Source: Actinacidiphila cocklensis
GTDB taxonomy: Bacteria > Actinomycetota > Actinomycetes > Streptomycetales > Streptomycetaceae
Length of the DNA: 64,000 bases
NCBI RefSeq assembly: GCF_907177275.1
Contig: NZ_CAJSLV010000055.1
Span: forward strand, 62,001 to 126,000
Reading direction: 5' to 3'
The translations under genes and the position numbers were made by a program. Each line of letters begins with the position of its first letter. Position 1 is the first letter of the stretch. Of the stretch, positions 1 through 8,059 are shown one piece after another. The notes beneath the pieces were generated by a model. That model worked only from the letters and a program-made list of their open reading frames with translations. It did no database searches and was not told the DNA's origin.

Positions 1-152
1 CGCGGCCAGCGTTCGAGCGCCCGCTCGAACGCGTCCTGCGCGCACTCCTCCGCCAGGTCCCATTCCCCGGTCTGCCGGATCACCGCCGCCACGACCCGGC
101 CCCACTCCTGGGACCAGGCCGTGGCGACGGCCTCCTTCACCGCGTCGCGCAC
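1..152 (-). CDS. ECF-family RNA polymerase sigma factor, N-terminal part (runs off the left edge)
   Basis: Only about 50 N-terminal codons are present, from a GTG start. The visible peptide contains WGRVVAAVIRQTGEWDLAEE followed by CAQDAFERALERWP, the region-2 signature of ECF sigma factors of the DUF6596 type (usually about 400 residues). It begins 7 bases after the stop of a YCII/DGPF gene, the standard two-gene arrangement for this subgroup, so the pair is probably co-transcribed. Family is fairly sure from the signature and neighbour. What it senses cannot be read here. Confidence 0.8.
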   Translation of the reverse strand, partial: MRDAVKEAVATAWSQEWGRVVAAVIRQTGEWDLAEECAQDAFERALERWP

Positions 153-159
153 GCCGGCC

Positions 160-495
160 TCAGTCCGTCCAGAACGGCCGGACCTCGACCATGCCGAACT
201 TCGCCACCGGGTGCTTCGCGGCGATCTCGATGGCCTCGTCCAGGTCGGCGCAGTCGATGATGTCGAAGCCGGCCATCTGCTCCTTGGTCTCCGCGTACGG
301 CCCGTCGGTGAGCAGCTGGGCGCCGTTCCTGACCCGTACGGTCGTGGCGTCCTCCGCGGGGCGCGTCCTGTTGCCGTCGAGGCGGACGCGCCTGCGGGTC
401 ATCTCCTCGACCCACGGCTCGGCGTCCAGCTCCTCGGGCGTGGCGCCGGGGAAGCCGTCGGCGGTCTCACTGCAGATCAGCAGCAGGTACTTCAT
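160..495 (-). CDS. YCII / DGPF-domain protein paired with the ECF sigma factor
   Basis: 111 residues starting MKYLLLICSE with a GGAGATG ribosome-binding site just upstream. An upstream in-frame extension lacks such a site and was rejected. The family hallmark DGPYAETKEQ lies around residues 64-73, and the protein ends VEVRPFWTD, as DGPF proteins do. It is a small ferredoxin-like alpha/beta fold. Members sit beside ECF sigma genes and are thought to act with them, but no catalytic activity is established. The stop is 7 bases before the sigma start, so the two form an operon. Confidence 0.88.
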   Translation of the reverse strand: MKYLLLICSETADGFPGATPEELDAEPWVEEMTRRRVRLDGNRTRPAEDATTVRVRNGAQLLTDGPYAETKEQMAGFDIIDCADLDEAIEIAAKHPVAKFGMVEVRPFWTD

Positions 496-618
496 GGCAC
501 ATCTCCTCGTGTGTTCCGTTGCCGGGAGGATTCCCGGTCTCATCCCTACGACGATCGGGAACCGCCCGGATGTACACCCCGCGGAAGATCCGCCGGAGGT
601 TTTTTCGCGGAGGCCCCG

Positions 619-1347
619 CTACCCCGCCCACCTGCGGGTCGAACGCCGCTGCGTGAACAGCGCGGCCGCCACGGCGGCCAGCACCGCCGCGGCCGCGGGC
701 AGCGGCAGCTCGCGGCCCGCGTGGCCGATCAGCGCCGCCCCGGCCAGCGCGCCGAGGAACATCGCGGCCGCCGACAGCAGCCTGCTGCCCACCTTGGCGT
801 CCGAGCCGCCCGCGAGGCGCCCGTCCGACGCCATTCCGGTGATGGTCATGGTCAGCACGGTGGTGGTCAGGTCGGGCACCGCCAGCCGCCGTACCACCGC
901 GTTCTGCCCGCCCATGGCGAGGGCGAGCAGCACGATCAGCGCCGCCCGCGCGCCGCCCCGCGCGGGCAGCTCGGCCAGTGCGGCCAGCACCCAGGCCGCG
1001 GCCACCAGCGCGGTCTGCGCGGCGGTGACCGCCAGCAGCAGCCGCCCGCGGTGCCCGGGCACGGCGTGGGCGAGCCGCCCGCCGAGCAGCGCGCCGACGG
1101 CGAAGGCGGCCAGCGACAGCACGGACGCCGTCACCGAGAAGCCGCTCGCCCCGGCCAGCGAGAAGCCCATGAAGACCACGTTCCCGGTCATGTTCGCCAC
1201 GAAGACCCGGCCGAGCACCAGGTAACTGAAGGCGTCTACCAGGCCGGTGACCAGCGTCAGCGCCAGCAGCAGCGGGGGCAGCGGGCCGTGCGGACCCGCC
1301 AGGTCGGGGACGAGGGTGCCGCGGGCTTCGCGGAGCGTGGGGTGCAC
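619..1347 (-). CDS. DUF1275 (YoaK-type) integral membrane protein
   Basis: 242 residues from a GTG start preceded by GGAGGTCG. At least six hydrophobic segments are visible. The N-terminal stretch [20 protein letters not shown] followed by GNVVFMG is the recognisable DUF1275 signature. A transport role is often assumed for this family but the substrate is unknown. It is transcribed toward the YCII gene with about 120 bases between, so co-transcription is possible but not obvious. Confidence 0.85.
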   Translation of the reverse strand: MHPTLREARGTLVPDLAGPHGPLPPLLLALTLVTGLVDAFSYLVLGRVFVANMTGNVVFMGFSLAGASGFSVTASVLSLAAFAVGALLGGRLAHAVPGHRGRLLLAVTAAQTALVAAAWVLAALAELPARGGARAALIVLLALAMGGQNAVVRRLAVPDLTTTVLTMTITGMASDGRLAGGSDAKVGSRLLSAAAMFLGALAGAALIGHAGRELPLPAAAAVLAAVAAALFTQRRSTRRWAG

Positions 1348-1528
1348 GGCAGACGACCTCCGGGGGCGTACTCACGGGCGTACGGGCAACACGTACACAC
1401 CGGAGGCCGGGCCTGCGGCCCCCGGGGCGGAGAACCTGACGCACCATCGTGCCCGGTCAGGGGCGACGGGCGTGGCAGCCGCGCGCGGGCCGCGGGCCGT
1501 GTGGGACTTCGAGGCGGAGATGATCTCG

Positions 1529-1909
1529 ATGGCCGCAGCGGTGACCGGACCCGCCGAGGACTCGGGCGACACCCTCACCACGGACGTGCACGCACGGCTC
1601 GACCGGCTGCCGCGGTCGCGGTGGCACTGGATGATCGCCATCGGGCTCGGCACGGTGTGGATCCTCGACGGCCTCGAAGCGACGACCGTCGGCCAGGGCG
1701 TCATGTCGCCGTCCCTGGGCGGCGGTTCGCCGGTCACCGTCGACAACCACGCGCCGAGCCGCAACGCGTCGGGCGTGGTGTGGGCCAGCCCGCAGCCGGG
1801 CGCGGGGCGGCACACCCTCACCATCACCATCGCCAACACCGGTCAGCGCAACCGCGCGAGCGGCGGCACCGGCATCGCGCTGGACCGGGCGGACGTCACC
1901 CCGTCCTGA
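1529..1909 (+). pseudogene. Chimeric relic: MFS transporter N-terminus joined to the C-terminus of a glycosidase-type binding module
   Basis: The first ~50 codons contain [20 protein letters not shown] and [14 protein letters not shown], the beginning of a sugar-phosphate-permease-type MFS protein up to the first membrane helix. From about 1690 the frame continues into a soluble tail ([38 protein letters not shown]) that looks like the end of a galactose-binding-like module of a secreted glycoside hydrolase. A 126-residue product with one helix and half a beta-sandwich is not a known architecture. A deletion fusing two genes in frame is the simplest reading. An alternative ATG lies 9 bases upstream, and the gene ends just before a strong terminator. 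Confidence 0.6.
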
Positions 1910-1917
1910 CCGCGCAC

Positions 1918-1959
1918 GTACCCGACCCCCCGGCCCGTGCGGGCCGGGGGGTCGGGTAC
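1918..1959. terminator. Perfect 19-bp-stem hairpin between convergent genes
   Basis: Left arm 1918-1936 (GTACCCGACCCCCCGGCCC), loop GTGC, right arm 1941-1959 its exact complement. It has no T-run but sits between two convergent stops, so it probably serves both strands. Confidence 0.8.
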
Positions 1960-1964
1960 GGCGG

Positions 1965-2888
1965 TCAGTCCTGGACCAGCAGTCCCGAGCGGAGCCGGGC
2001 GACGACCCGGCTCAGCAGGCGGGACACGTGCATCTGCGAGCAGCCCAGCTCCTCGCCGATCTGCGCCTGCGTCAGCTCCTCGCCGAACCGCAGCCGCAGC
2101 AGCAGCCGGTCGCGCTCCGGGAGCTTGTCGATCAGCGGCGCCAGAGTGTGGAAGTCCTCGAAGAGGTCGAGGGCCGGGTCGCACTCGCCGAACGTCTCGC
2201 CCAGCGTGCGGCCCTCGCCGTCGGTGGCGCTGTCGGAGTCGCTGTACGGGGTGTCGATGGACCCGGCGGTGTAGCCGTTGGCGGCCACCAGCCCCTCGAT
2301 GACCTCCTCCTGCGCCAGGTCCAGATGCTCGGCCAGCTCCGCCACCGTCGGGTCGCGGTCCAGCCTCAGCGACAGCGTCTCCTTGGCTTTGCTCAGCTCC
2401 ACCCGCAGCTCCTGCAGCCGGCGCGGCACGTGCACCGCCCAGGTGGTGTCGCGGAAGAAGCGCTTCATCTCCCCGACGATGTACGGCACCGCGAAGGTGG
2501 TGAACTCCGTCTCGCGGGACAGGTCGAAGCGGTCGATCGCCTTGATCAGGCCGATGGTGCCGACCTGCACGATCTCCTCGTGGTCGGTGGCGGGGCGGTT
2601 GCGGTACCGCCCGGCCGCGAAATGCACCAGCGAGAGGTTCATCTCGATGAGGGTGTTGCGTGCGTAGCTGTAGGGCGCGGTGCCCTCTTCGAACTCCTGC
2701 AGGCGGTCGAAGAACAGCTTCGACAGCATGCGTGCGTCCTGCGGCGCCACGGCTGTCGCGTCGTCGATCAACGGCAGTCCGCCGGTGGCCGATTCCGGTC
2801 CGCTCGGCCACCGTGCGGACTGCGGCGCGGTGAGCGCCGCCGTAGCCGACCTGCCCGTGCCTTCCGTCTGCTCAACCTTTGCGGTCAC
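1965..2888 (-). CDS. RNA polymerase sigma factor, SigB/SigF/SigG stress-sporulation group
   Basis: About 307 residues from a GTG with GAGGCG upstream (an in-frame GTG lies 15 bases earlier). Region 2 reads LIEMNLSLVHFAAGRYRNRP then EEIVQVGTIGLIKAIDRFD, with FTTFAVPYIVGEMKRFFRD. Region 3 begins VHVPRRLQELRVEL. Region 4 ends with AQIGEELGCSQMHVSRLLSR. This is the group-3 layout of Streptomyces SigB/F/G-like factors, normally controlled by anti-sigma/anti-anti-sigma pairs. No such partner is adjacent. The first ~50 residues are low-complexity and poorly conserved. Which paralogue it is cannot be told. Confidence 0.92.
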   Translation of the reverse strand: MTAKVEQTEGTGRSATAALTAPQSARWPSGPESATGGLPLIDDATAVAPQDARMLSKLFFDRLQEFEEGTAPYSYARNTLIEMNLSLVHFAAGRYRNRPATDHEEIVQVGTIGLIKAIDRFDLSRETEFTTFAVPYIVGEMKRFFRDTTWAVHVPRRLQELRVELSKAKETLSLRLDRDPTVAELAEHLDLAQEEVIEGLVAANGYTAGSIDTPYSDSDSATDGEGRTLGETFGECDPALDLFEDFHTLAPLIDKLPERDRLLLRLRFGEELTQAQIGEELGCSQMHVSRLLSRVVARLRSGLLVQD

Positions 2889-2945
2889 GTCATCGCCTCG
2901 CACTCGTACGACTGGTGACGTATGGCCTTCCCAGTCGCGCCGGGC

Positions 2946-3929
2946 CTATGCCTTTTCGTTACCCGCCAACTTGCCGGGCAGCCACCGCAGCTGGGCCGAC
3001 TGCTGGTGGGGGCCGCCGCCCTCGTGGCCGTTGAAGTCGTAGACCTCTATCTGCTTGTCCTGCCCCGCATAGGCGTTGAAGGCCGCGAACACGGTGGACG
3101 GCGGGCAGGTCTCGTCCTCCAGGGCGGTGGAGAACAGGGCGGGCGCCCGGCCGCGGGCGGCGAAGTGCACTCCGTCGAAGTACGCCAGGGTGTCCAGCAC
3201 CCGCGCCTTGCGGTCGCGGTGGACCGACAGGTACCTGCCCACCTCGCGGTAGGGGAGCGTGTCGGTGATGGTGACGGCCCGCGGGAAGTCGCACAGGAAC
3301 GGCACGTCGGGCGCGATCGCCGCGAGGTCGGGAACCAGGCCGCCGACCGCCACCGTGATGCCGCCGCCCTGGCTGATCCCCGCCGCCACCGTGCGCGAGG
3401 CGTCGACCAGCGGGTGCGAGCGGGCCGCCTCCACCGCGCGCACCGCGTCGGTGAAGACCCGGCGGTAGTAGAAGTCGTACGGGTCCTCGATGCCGCGGGT
3501 CAGGAAGCCGGGCACCGCCGGGGTGCTGCCGACCGGGTCCTCGGTGTCGCCGACCGACCAGCCGCTGCCCTGGCCGCGGGTGTCCATCACGAAGTGCGCG
3601 TAGCCGGCCGACGCCCACAGCAGATGGCTGTGCGCCAGGCCCCGGCCGCCGCCGTAGCCGACGAACTCCACCACCACGGGCAGCGGTTCCGTGCTGCCCG
3701 CGGGCACCGTGAACCAGCCCCTGACCGGGTGCCCGCCGAAGCCGGCGAAGGTCACGTCGTAGGTGTCCAGGGTCGTCAGCCCCGTCGCCGTCCGCTCGAA
3801 GCGGGCGGCGAGGTCGTACTGCCGTGCCTGGCCGAGGGTGTCGGTCCAGAACTGATCGAAGTCCGCCGGCTCCACCGAACTGCTGCGACGGTCGCGCAGC
3901 TGGTCGAGCGGCAGGTCGAAGAGGGCCAT
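2946..3929 (-). CDS. Acetyl xylan esterase / cephalosporin-C deacetylase family hydrolase (CE7)
   Basis: 327 residues, the usual length for CE7 esterases. The triad is visible: Ser186 in GISQGG, Asp272 in ALEDETCPPS and His302 in NGHEGGG. The family RGQG motif is at 118-121 (DTRGQGSGWS). No signal peptide is seen, so it should act in the cytosol on short acetylated xylo-oligosaccharides or other acetyl esters taken up by the cell. It is monocistronic, starting MALFDLPLDQ. A palindrome 4005-4018 upstream could be its operator. Family assignment is strong, true substrate inferred. Confidence 0.92.
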   Translation of the reverse strand: MALFDLPLDQLRDRRSSSVEPADFDQFWTDTLGQARQYDLAARFERTATGLTTLDTYDVTFAGFGGHPVRGWFTVPAGSTEPLPVVVEFVGYGGGRGLAHSHLLWASAGYAHFVMDTRGQGSGWSVGDTEDPVGSTPAVPGFLTRGIEDPYDFYYRRVFTDAVRAVEAARSHPLVDASRTVAAGISQGGGITVAVGGLVPDLAAIAPDVPFLCDFPRAVTITDTLPYREVGRYLSVHRDRKARVLDTLAYFDGVHFAARGRAPALFSTALEDETCPPSTVFAAFNAYAGQDKQIEVYDFNGHEGGGPHQQSAQLRWLPGKLAGNEKA

Positions 3930-4004
3930 GCGGAGTCCTTCGCGGCTGGTGGCGGACGATCAGTGACACCGTACGTCCTGCCGGGCCTGCACAGAAAGCC
4001 CCCA

Positions 4005-4018
4005 CTTAACCGGTTGAG
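4005..4018. promoter_or_regulatory. Candidate operator upstream of the CE7 esterase
   Basis: CTTAACCGGTTGAG is symmetric at 12 of 14 positions around a central CG, the form of LacI-family operators. It lies about 76-89 bases before the esterase start. The regulator is not known. Confidence 0.35.
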
Positions 4019-4140
4019 GGGCGGGTTGCCGCAAGGGTCGCCGCAAAGGCCGCCCGGGCGGCTCCCGCGCGAAGCGCTGCGGGGGCGGCCCGGGCGTCCG
4101 GGTCGTACGGAATCGCGAAGAACGGGGGACAGATCGGCCG

Positions 4141-4233
4141 TCAGCGCTTGGTGGAGCCTTCGCCGGCGGGCCGGCCACGGTCCGGGTCGGTCGTGCAGCC
4201 GCCCTTGCGGCAGTTCACGTCGGGGCAGGACAT
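4141..4233 (-). CDS. 30-residue cysteine-containing microprotein
   Basis: A short frame starting MSCPDVNCRKGGCTTD and ending GEGSTKR. An AGAGGTGAGC ribosome-binding site stands 4-5 bases before the ATG. Cysteines are at residues 3, 8 and 13, a regular C-x4-C-x4-C spacing that could bind a metal or be oxidised, followed by a hydrophilic tail. It starts 30 bases after the stop of the acetyltransferase gene and is likely in its operon. I recognise no named family. Support is the start signal, the spacing and the composition. Confidence 0.55.
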   Translation of the reverse strand: MSCPDVNCRKGGCTTDPDRGRPAGEGSTKR

Positions 4234-4263
4234 GGTGCTCACCTCTTCCTTGCGAGGTCGTCT

Positions 4264-4815
4264 CTACTCTGCGAGGTCGTCGGGCACGCAGTCGAACAGG
4301 AGCTTGTCGACCCGCGTGCCGTGCCACAGGGCGGCACTGCGCAGCCGCCCTGCGGTCCGGAAACCGGCTTTGAGGTAGGCGTGGACCGCGGTGGTGTGGG
4401 GTGCGGGCACCTCTAGCCACACCGAGTCGAGCGAGGCGATCGTGAACGCCCATTCGAGGGTCAGCGCGGTGGCCTCCGCCGCGTAGCCCCGGCCGCGCTG
4501 CTCCGGGGCGATCACCAGGGTGAACTCGGCGCTGTTGACGGACTGGTCGACACTGAGGGCGGTGGTGCCCACCGGGGTGCCGCCCGGTGCGGTGATCACT
4601 TCGAAGAGCTGGTAGTGAGCCGACGTGTGGCTGGTGCGGAAACGAGCTCGGAAGACCTCCCAGGACACCGGCCAGCGGGCACCGAAACCGACGACGGTCG
4701 CCGGGTCGGTCTCCCACCGGTGGTACTCCTGCATCATTTCTTCTCTCGCCAGTGCCAACGCCAACCGTGTCCCGGCGCGCAGTGGTACGGGTGCGGTCAG
4801 TGGGATGTTGGTCAT
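4264..4815 (-). CDS. GNAT-family N-acetyltransferase (RimJ/RimL-like)
   Basis: About 183 residues. The acetyl-CoA pyrophosphate loop is QRGRGYAAEA and the C-terminal half has VHAYLKAGFRTAGRLRSA, as in RimJ/RimL-type GNATs. An ATG with GGAGAGACAG upstream was chosen over the GTG one codon earlier. The acceptor (protein N-terminus, antibiotic or small amine) is not predictable. Downstream in the same direction is the 30-residue Cys protein. Confidence 0.85.
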   Translation of the reverse strand: MTNIPLTAPVPLRAGTRLALALAREEMMQEYHRWETDPATVVGFGARWPVSWEVFRARFRTSHTSAHYQLFEVITAPGGTPVGTTALSVDQSVNSAEFTLVIAPEQRGRGYAAEATALTLEWAFTIASLDSVWLEVPAPHTTAVHAYLKAGFRTAGRLRSAALWHGTRVDKLLFDCVPDDLAE

Positions 4816-5068
4816 CACGTGCTGTCTCTCCTACGTGTGCCCGGTTCCGGCCCTCGCAGCCGTCCATAAAGCGTCAATCCGCCGCCGGACCGACCGGGGC
4901 AGATCCGCGGTATTGCCGCCGTCCGGGCCGTCATGTGCTTGGGCGCCCGCGACCGCGCGGTCGCGGTGTGCGACCGGCGGTTCGCCGCCGGTGCACGCCG
5001 CGGGTCCCAGCAGTCGCTTCGATAGGCTGACACCTCATCAGTCGGGGTTGACATAAAAGGAGAGCCGA

Positions 5069-5494
5069 ATGAGCGGGGAGACGGACTACAACGCGGTGAT
5101 TGTGGCCGAATTCCGTGCCAACCACGGGAAGGTCGGCGGCGCTTTCGAGGGCGCCCCGCTGCTGCTGCTGCACAACACCGGAGCCCGCAGCGGGCGCCGC
5201 TACGTCAAGCCGCTGATGTACCTGCCCGACGGCGACCGCTACGTGGTCTTCGCCTCCAAGGGCGGCGCTCCGGAGAACCCCGCCTGGTACCACAACCTGC
5301 TCGCGAACCCCGAGGCGGAGATCGAGGTCGGCGACGACACGTTCACGGTCAGGGCCGAGGAGGTGACCGGCGCCGAGCGGGACCGCAAGTACGCGGAGCA
5401 GGCCGCCGCCTGGCCCGGTTTCGCCGCCTACCAGCAGAAGACCGAGCGGACCATTCCTGTCGTAGTACTGACCCCTGTCGGCCCTGTGCGGTAA
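5069..5494 (+). CDS. F420-dependent nitroreductase-like (DUF385 / Ddn family) oxidoreductase
   Basis: 141 residues, normal for deazaflavin-dependent Ddn-type proteins. Diagnostic segments are LLLLHNTGARSGRRYVKPL (F420 phosphate contact region), VVFASKGGAPENPAWYHNLL and the closing TIPVVVLTPV. These split-barrel enzymes use F420H2 to reduce quinones or nitro compounds at the membrane face. The start has AAAGGAGAG 7 bases upstream, and a TAGGCT -10-like element precedes it at about 5023. It is followed after about 60 bases by glgA, with no evident functional link. Confidence 0.93.
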   Translation: MSGETDYNAVIVAEFRANHGKVGGAFEGAPLLLLHNTGARSGRRYVKPLMYLPDGDRYVVFASKGGAPENPAWYHNLLANPEAEIEVGDDTFTVRAEEVTGAERDRKYAEQAAAWPGFAAYQQKTERTIPVVVLTPVGPVR

Positions 5495-5553
5495 GCCGGC
5501 CGCCGATCGGGGAAGGGAACAGGCACGCGATTGTCGAGGGCGGGAGTGTACCG

Positions 5554-6720
5554 ATGAAGGTCGGGCTGCTGACCCGGGAGTATCCGCCGGACGTCTACGG
5601 CGGAGCCGGGGTCCATGTCGAGTTCCTGGCACGCGAGTTGCGCGAACTGATCGATGTGGACGTGCACTGCTGGGGTGACGCGCCGCCCGAGGGAGGCGTG
5701 TTCAGGCACCGGGCGCCTGCGTCGCTGGACGGCGCGAACGACGCCCTGCGCACCTTCTCCGTCGACCTGGAGATGGCCGCCGCGCTCCAGGGCTGCGACC
5801 TGGTGCACTCCCACACCTGGTACGCCAACCTGGCCGGCCACGTCGGCAAGCTGCTGCACGGCGTCCCGCACATCCTCACCGCCCACTCCCTGGAGCCGCT
5901 GCGGCCCTGGAAGGCGGAGCAACTGGGCGGCGGCTACGCCCTGTCCAGCTGGGCCGAGCGCACCGCGATGGAGTCGGCCGACGCGGTGGTCGCGGTGTCC
6001 GACGGCATGCGCCGCGACATCCTGTCCTGCTACCCGGCGCTCGACCCGGCGGACGTCCACGTCATCCGCAACGGCATCGACACCGCCGCCTACCGCCCGG
6101 ACGAGCGCACCGACGTCCTGCGCAGGATCGGCGTCGACCCCGACCGCCCCTACGTGGTCTTCGTCGGCCGCATCACCCGGCAGAAGGGCGTACCGCACCT
6201 GCTGCGGGCGGCCAGGGAGCTCGACCCCGCGGCGCAGCTGGTGCTGTGCGCGGGCGCTCCCGACACCCCCGCCCTCGACCGGGAGTTCAGGGCGCTGTTC
6301 GACGAGCTGAGCGCGGTGCGCGACGGGGTGCACTGGATCCCGGCGATGCTGCCGCGGCCGGCCGTCGTCCAACTGCTCACCCACGCCGCGGCGTTCGCCT
6401 GTCCGTCGGTCTACGAGCCGCTGGGCATCGTCAACCTGGAGGCGATGGCCTGCGGCACCGCCGTGGTCGCCTCGGCGGTCGGCGGTATCCCCGAGGTCGT
6501 CGTGGACGGCGGCACCGGACTCCTGGTGCCCTACGACGAGGAGCGGCCCGCGGAGTTCGAGGCAGGCCTGGCCGCCGCCCTCAACCGGCTGATCCGCGAC
6601 CCCGCCCAGGCCGCCGCCTTCGGCGCTGCGGGCCGCGAGCGCGCGGTGCGGGAGTTCGGTTGGGACACCGTCGCCCGCCGTACCGTCGAGCTTTACGAGA
6701 AGGTGCTCGCCGCCGGGTAG
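5554..6720 (+). CDS. glgA: Actinobacterial GlgA/GlgM-type glycosyltransferase (glycogen / maltose-1-phosphate synthesis)
   Basis: 388 residues of GT-B fold, family GT4, the short actinobacterial type rather than the ~480-residue enterobacterial GlgA. The N-terminus has REYPPDVYGGAGVHVEFLAR (acceptor/ADP-glucose loop) and the C-terminal domain has YEPLGIVNLEAMACGTAVV, the donor-binding E-x7-E motif. Mycobacterial homologues make maltose-1-phosphate from ADP-glucose and glucose-1-phosphate for the GlgE route. The gene next to it, glgC, makes the ADP-glucose. They are co-oriented, 97 bases apart, likely one operon. Whether this copy makes glycogen directly or maltose-1-phosphate cannot be read from sequence alone. 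Confidence 0.92.
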   Translation: MKVGLLTREYPPDVYGGAGVHVEFLARELRELIDVDVHCWGDAPPEGGVFRHRAPASLDGANDALRTFSVDLEMAAALQGCDLVHSHTWYANLAGHVGKLLHGVPHILTAHSLEPLRPWKAEQLGGGYALSSWAERTAMESADAVVAVSDGMRRDILSCYPALDPADVHVIRNGIDTAAYRPDERTDVLRRIGVDPDRPYVVFVGRITRQKGVPHLLRAARELDPAAQLVLCAGAPDTPALDREFRALFDELSAVRDGVHWIPAMLPRPAVVQLLTHAAAFACPSVYEPLGIVNLEAMACGTAVVASAVGGIPEVVVDGGTGLLVPYDEERPAEFEAGLAAALNRLIRDPAQAAAFGAAGRERAVREFGWDTVARRTVELYEKVLAAG

Positions 6721-6817
6721 TGAGCAGGGTAGGAACGGGGCAGACGGCACGGGCGGTACGTACGACAGGGCAGGGCGGTAGGCGGCAGGGCGGGACCACG
6801 ACCCAAGGGGGACGTCG

Positions 6818-8035
6818 ATGCGCGGTGGACCATCGGTGCTGGGCATAGTGCTGGCAGGGGGCGCGGGCAAACGGCTGATGCCGCTGACAGCCGACCGGGC
6901 GAAACCGGCGGTGACCTTCGGCGGTACCTACCGCCTGGTGGACTTCGTCCTGTCCAACATGGTCAACGGCGGGATGATGCGGATCTGCGTGCTGACGCAG
7001 TACAAGTCGCACTCGCTGGACCGCCATGTGACCACCACCTGGCGGATGTCCAGCCTGCTGGGCAACTACGTCACACCGGTGCCGGCGCAGCAGCGGCTCG
7101 GCCCGCGCTGGTATCTGGGCAGCGCCGACGCCATCCTGCAGTCGCTCAACCTGGTGTACGACGAACAGCCGGACTACATCGCGGTGTTCGGCGCCGACCA
7201 CGTCTACCGGATGGATCCGCGGCAGATGCTCGCCCAGCACGTCGAGAACGGAGCGGGAGTGACCGTCGCGGGAATCAAGGTGCCGCGGGCCGACGCCGCG
7301 GGCTTCGGGGTGATCTCGCCGGCCGCCGACGGCGTCGCGGTGGAGCGCTTCCTGGAGAAGCCCGCGGACCCGCCGGGACTTCCCGGCGACCCCGGGCACG
7401 TCTTCGCCTCGATGGGCAACTACCTGTTCACCACCAAGACCCTGATCGACGCCCTCCAGGAGGACGCCGAGGACCCGCAGTCCGTCCACGACATGGGCGG
7501 CAGCATCCTGCCCCGGCTCACCTCCGCCGGGGTCGCCCAGGTCTACGACTTCGACACCAACCACGTGCCCGGCGAGACCGCCCGCGACCACGGCTACTGG
7601 CGCGACGTCGGCACCCTGGACACCTACTACGACGCGCACATGGACCTGATCTCCGACCAGCCCGCGTTCAGCCTGCACAACAGGAGCTGGCCGATCTACA
7701 CCCACTCCGGCCAGCTGCCGCCCGCCAAGATCGCTGCGGGCGGCATCGTGGGGGAGTCGGTGGTCAGCCCCGGCTGCGTGATCCGCGGCCAGGTCACCCG
7801 CTCGGTCCTGTCGCCCGGGGTGGTCGTCGACGCCGGCGCGGTCGTCCAGGGCTCGGTGCTGCACGACGGCGTACGGGTCGGGCGCGGCGCGATCGTCCGC
7901 GGCGCGGTGCTCGACAAGAACGTCGACGTGCCGCCCGGTGCCACCATCGGCGTGAACCCCGACCGCGACCGCGAGCTGTACACGGTGTCCGCGGCCGGGG
8001 TCATCGCCCTGGGCAAGGCCCAGGTGGTCGGCTGA
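6818..8035 (+). CDS. glgC: Glucose-1-phosphate adenylyltransferase (ADP-glucose pyrophosphorylase)
   Basis: 405 residues, typical for GlgC. The nucleotidyltransferase signature [20 protein letters not shown] is at residues 8-27, then the substrate motif [10 protein letters not shown], and a C-terminal left-handed beta-helix with hexapeptide repeats (from about residue 300). It converts ATP and glucose-1-phosphate to ADP-glucose, the committed step of glycogen/maltosyl storage. GGGGGAC precedes the ATG. It follows glgA and is convergent with the GH92 gene, with only 24 bases between stops. Confidence 0.96.
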   Translation: MRGGPSVLGIVLAGGAGKRLMPLTADRAKPAVTFGGTYRLVDFVLSNMVNGGMMRICVLTQYKSHSLDRHVTTTWRMSSLLGNYVTPVPAQQRLGPRWYLGSADAILQSLNLVYDEQPDYIAVFGADHVYRMDPRQMLAQHVENGAGVTVAGIKVPRADAAGFGVISPAADGVAVERFLEKPADPPGLPGDPGHVFASMGNYLFTTKTLIDALQEDAEDPQSVHDMGGSILPRLTSAGVAQVYDFDTNHVPGETARDHGYWRDVGTLDTYYDAHMDLISDQPAFSLHNRSWPIYTHSGQLPPAKIAAGGIVGESVVSPGCVIRGQVTRSVLSPGVVVDAGAVVQGSVLHDGVRVGRGAIVRGAVLDKNVDVPPGATIGVNPDRDRELYTVSAAGVIALGKAQVVG

Positions 8036-8059
8036 CCTACCCGGTGGCAGGGGGCGGCG

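Noticed and set aside
2922..4373. Plus-strand frame of 483 codons opposite the CE7 esterase
   Set aside because: Shadow of the esterase. The translated sequence is Arg/Gly/Val-rich and has no domain.
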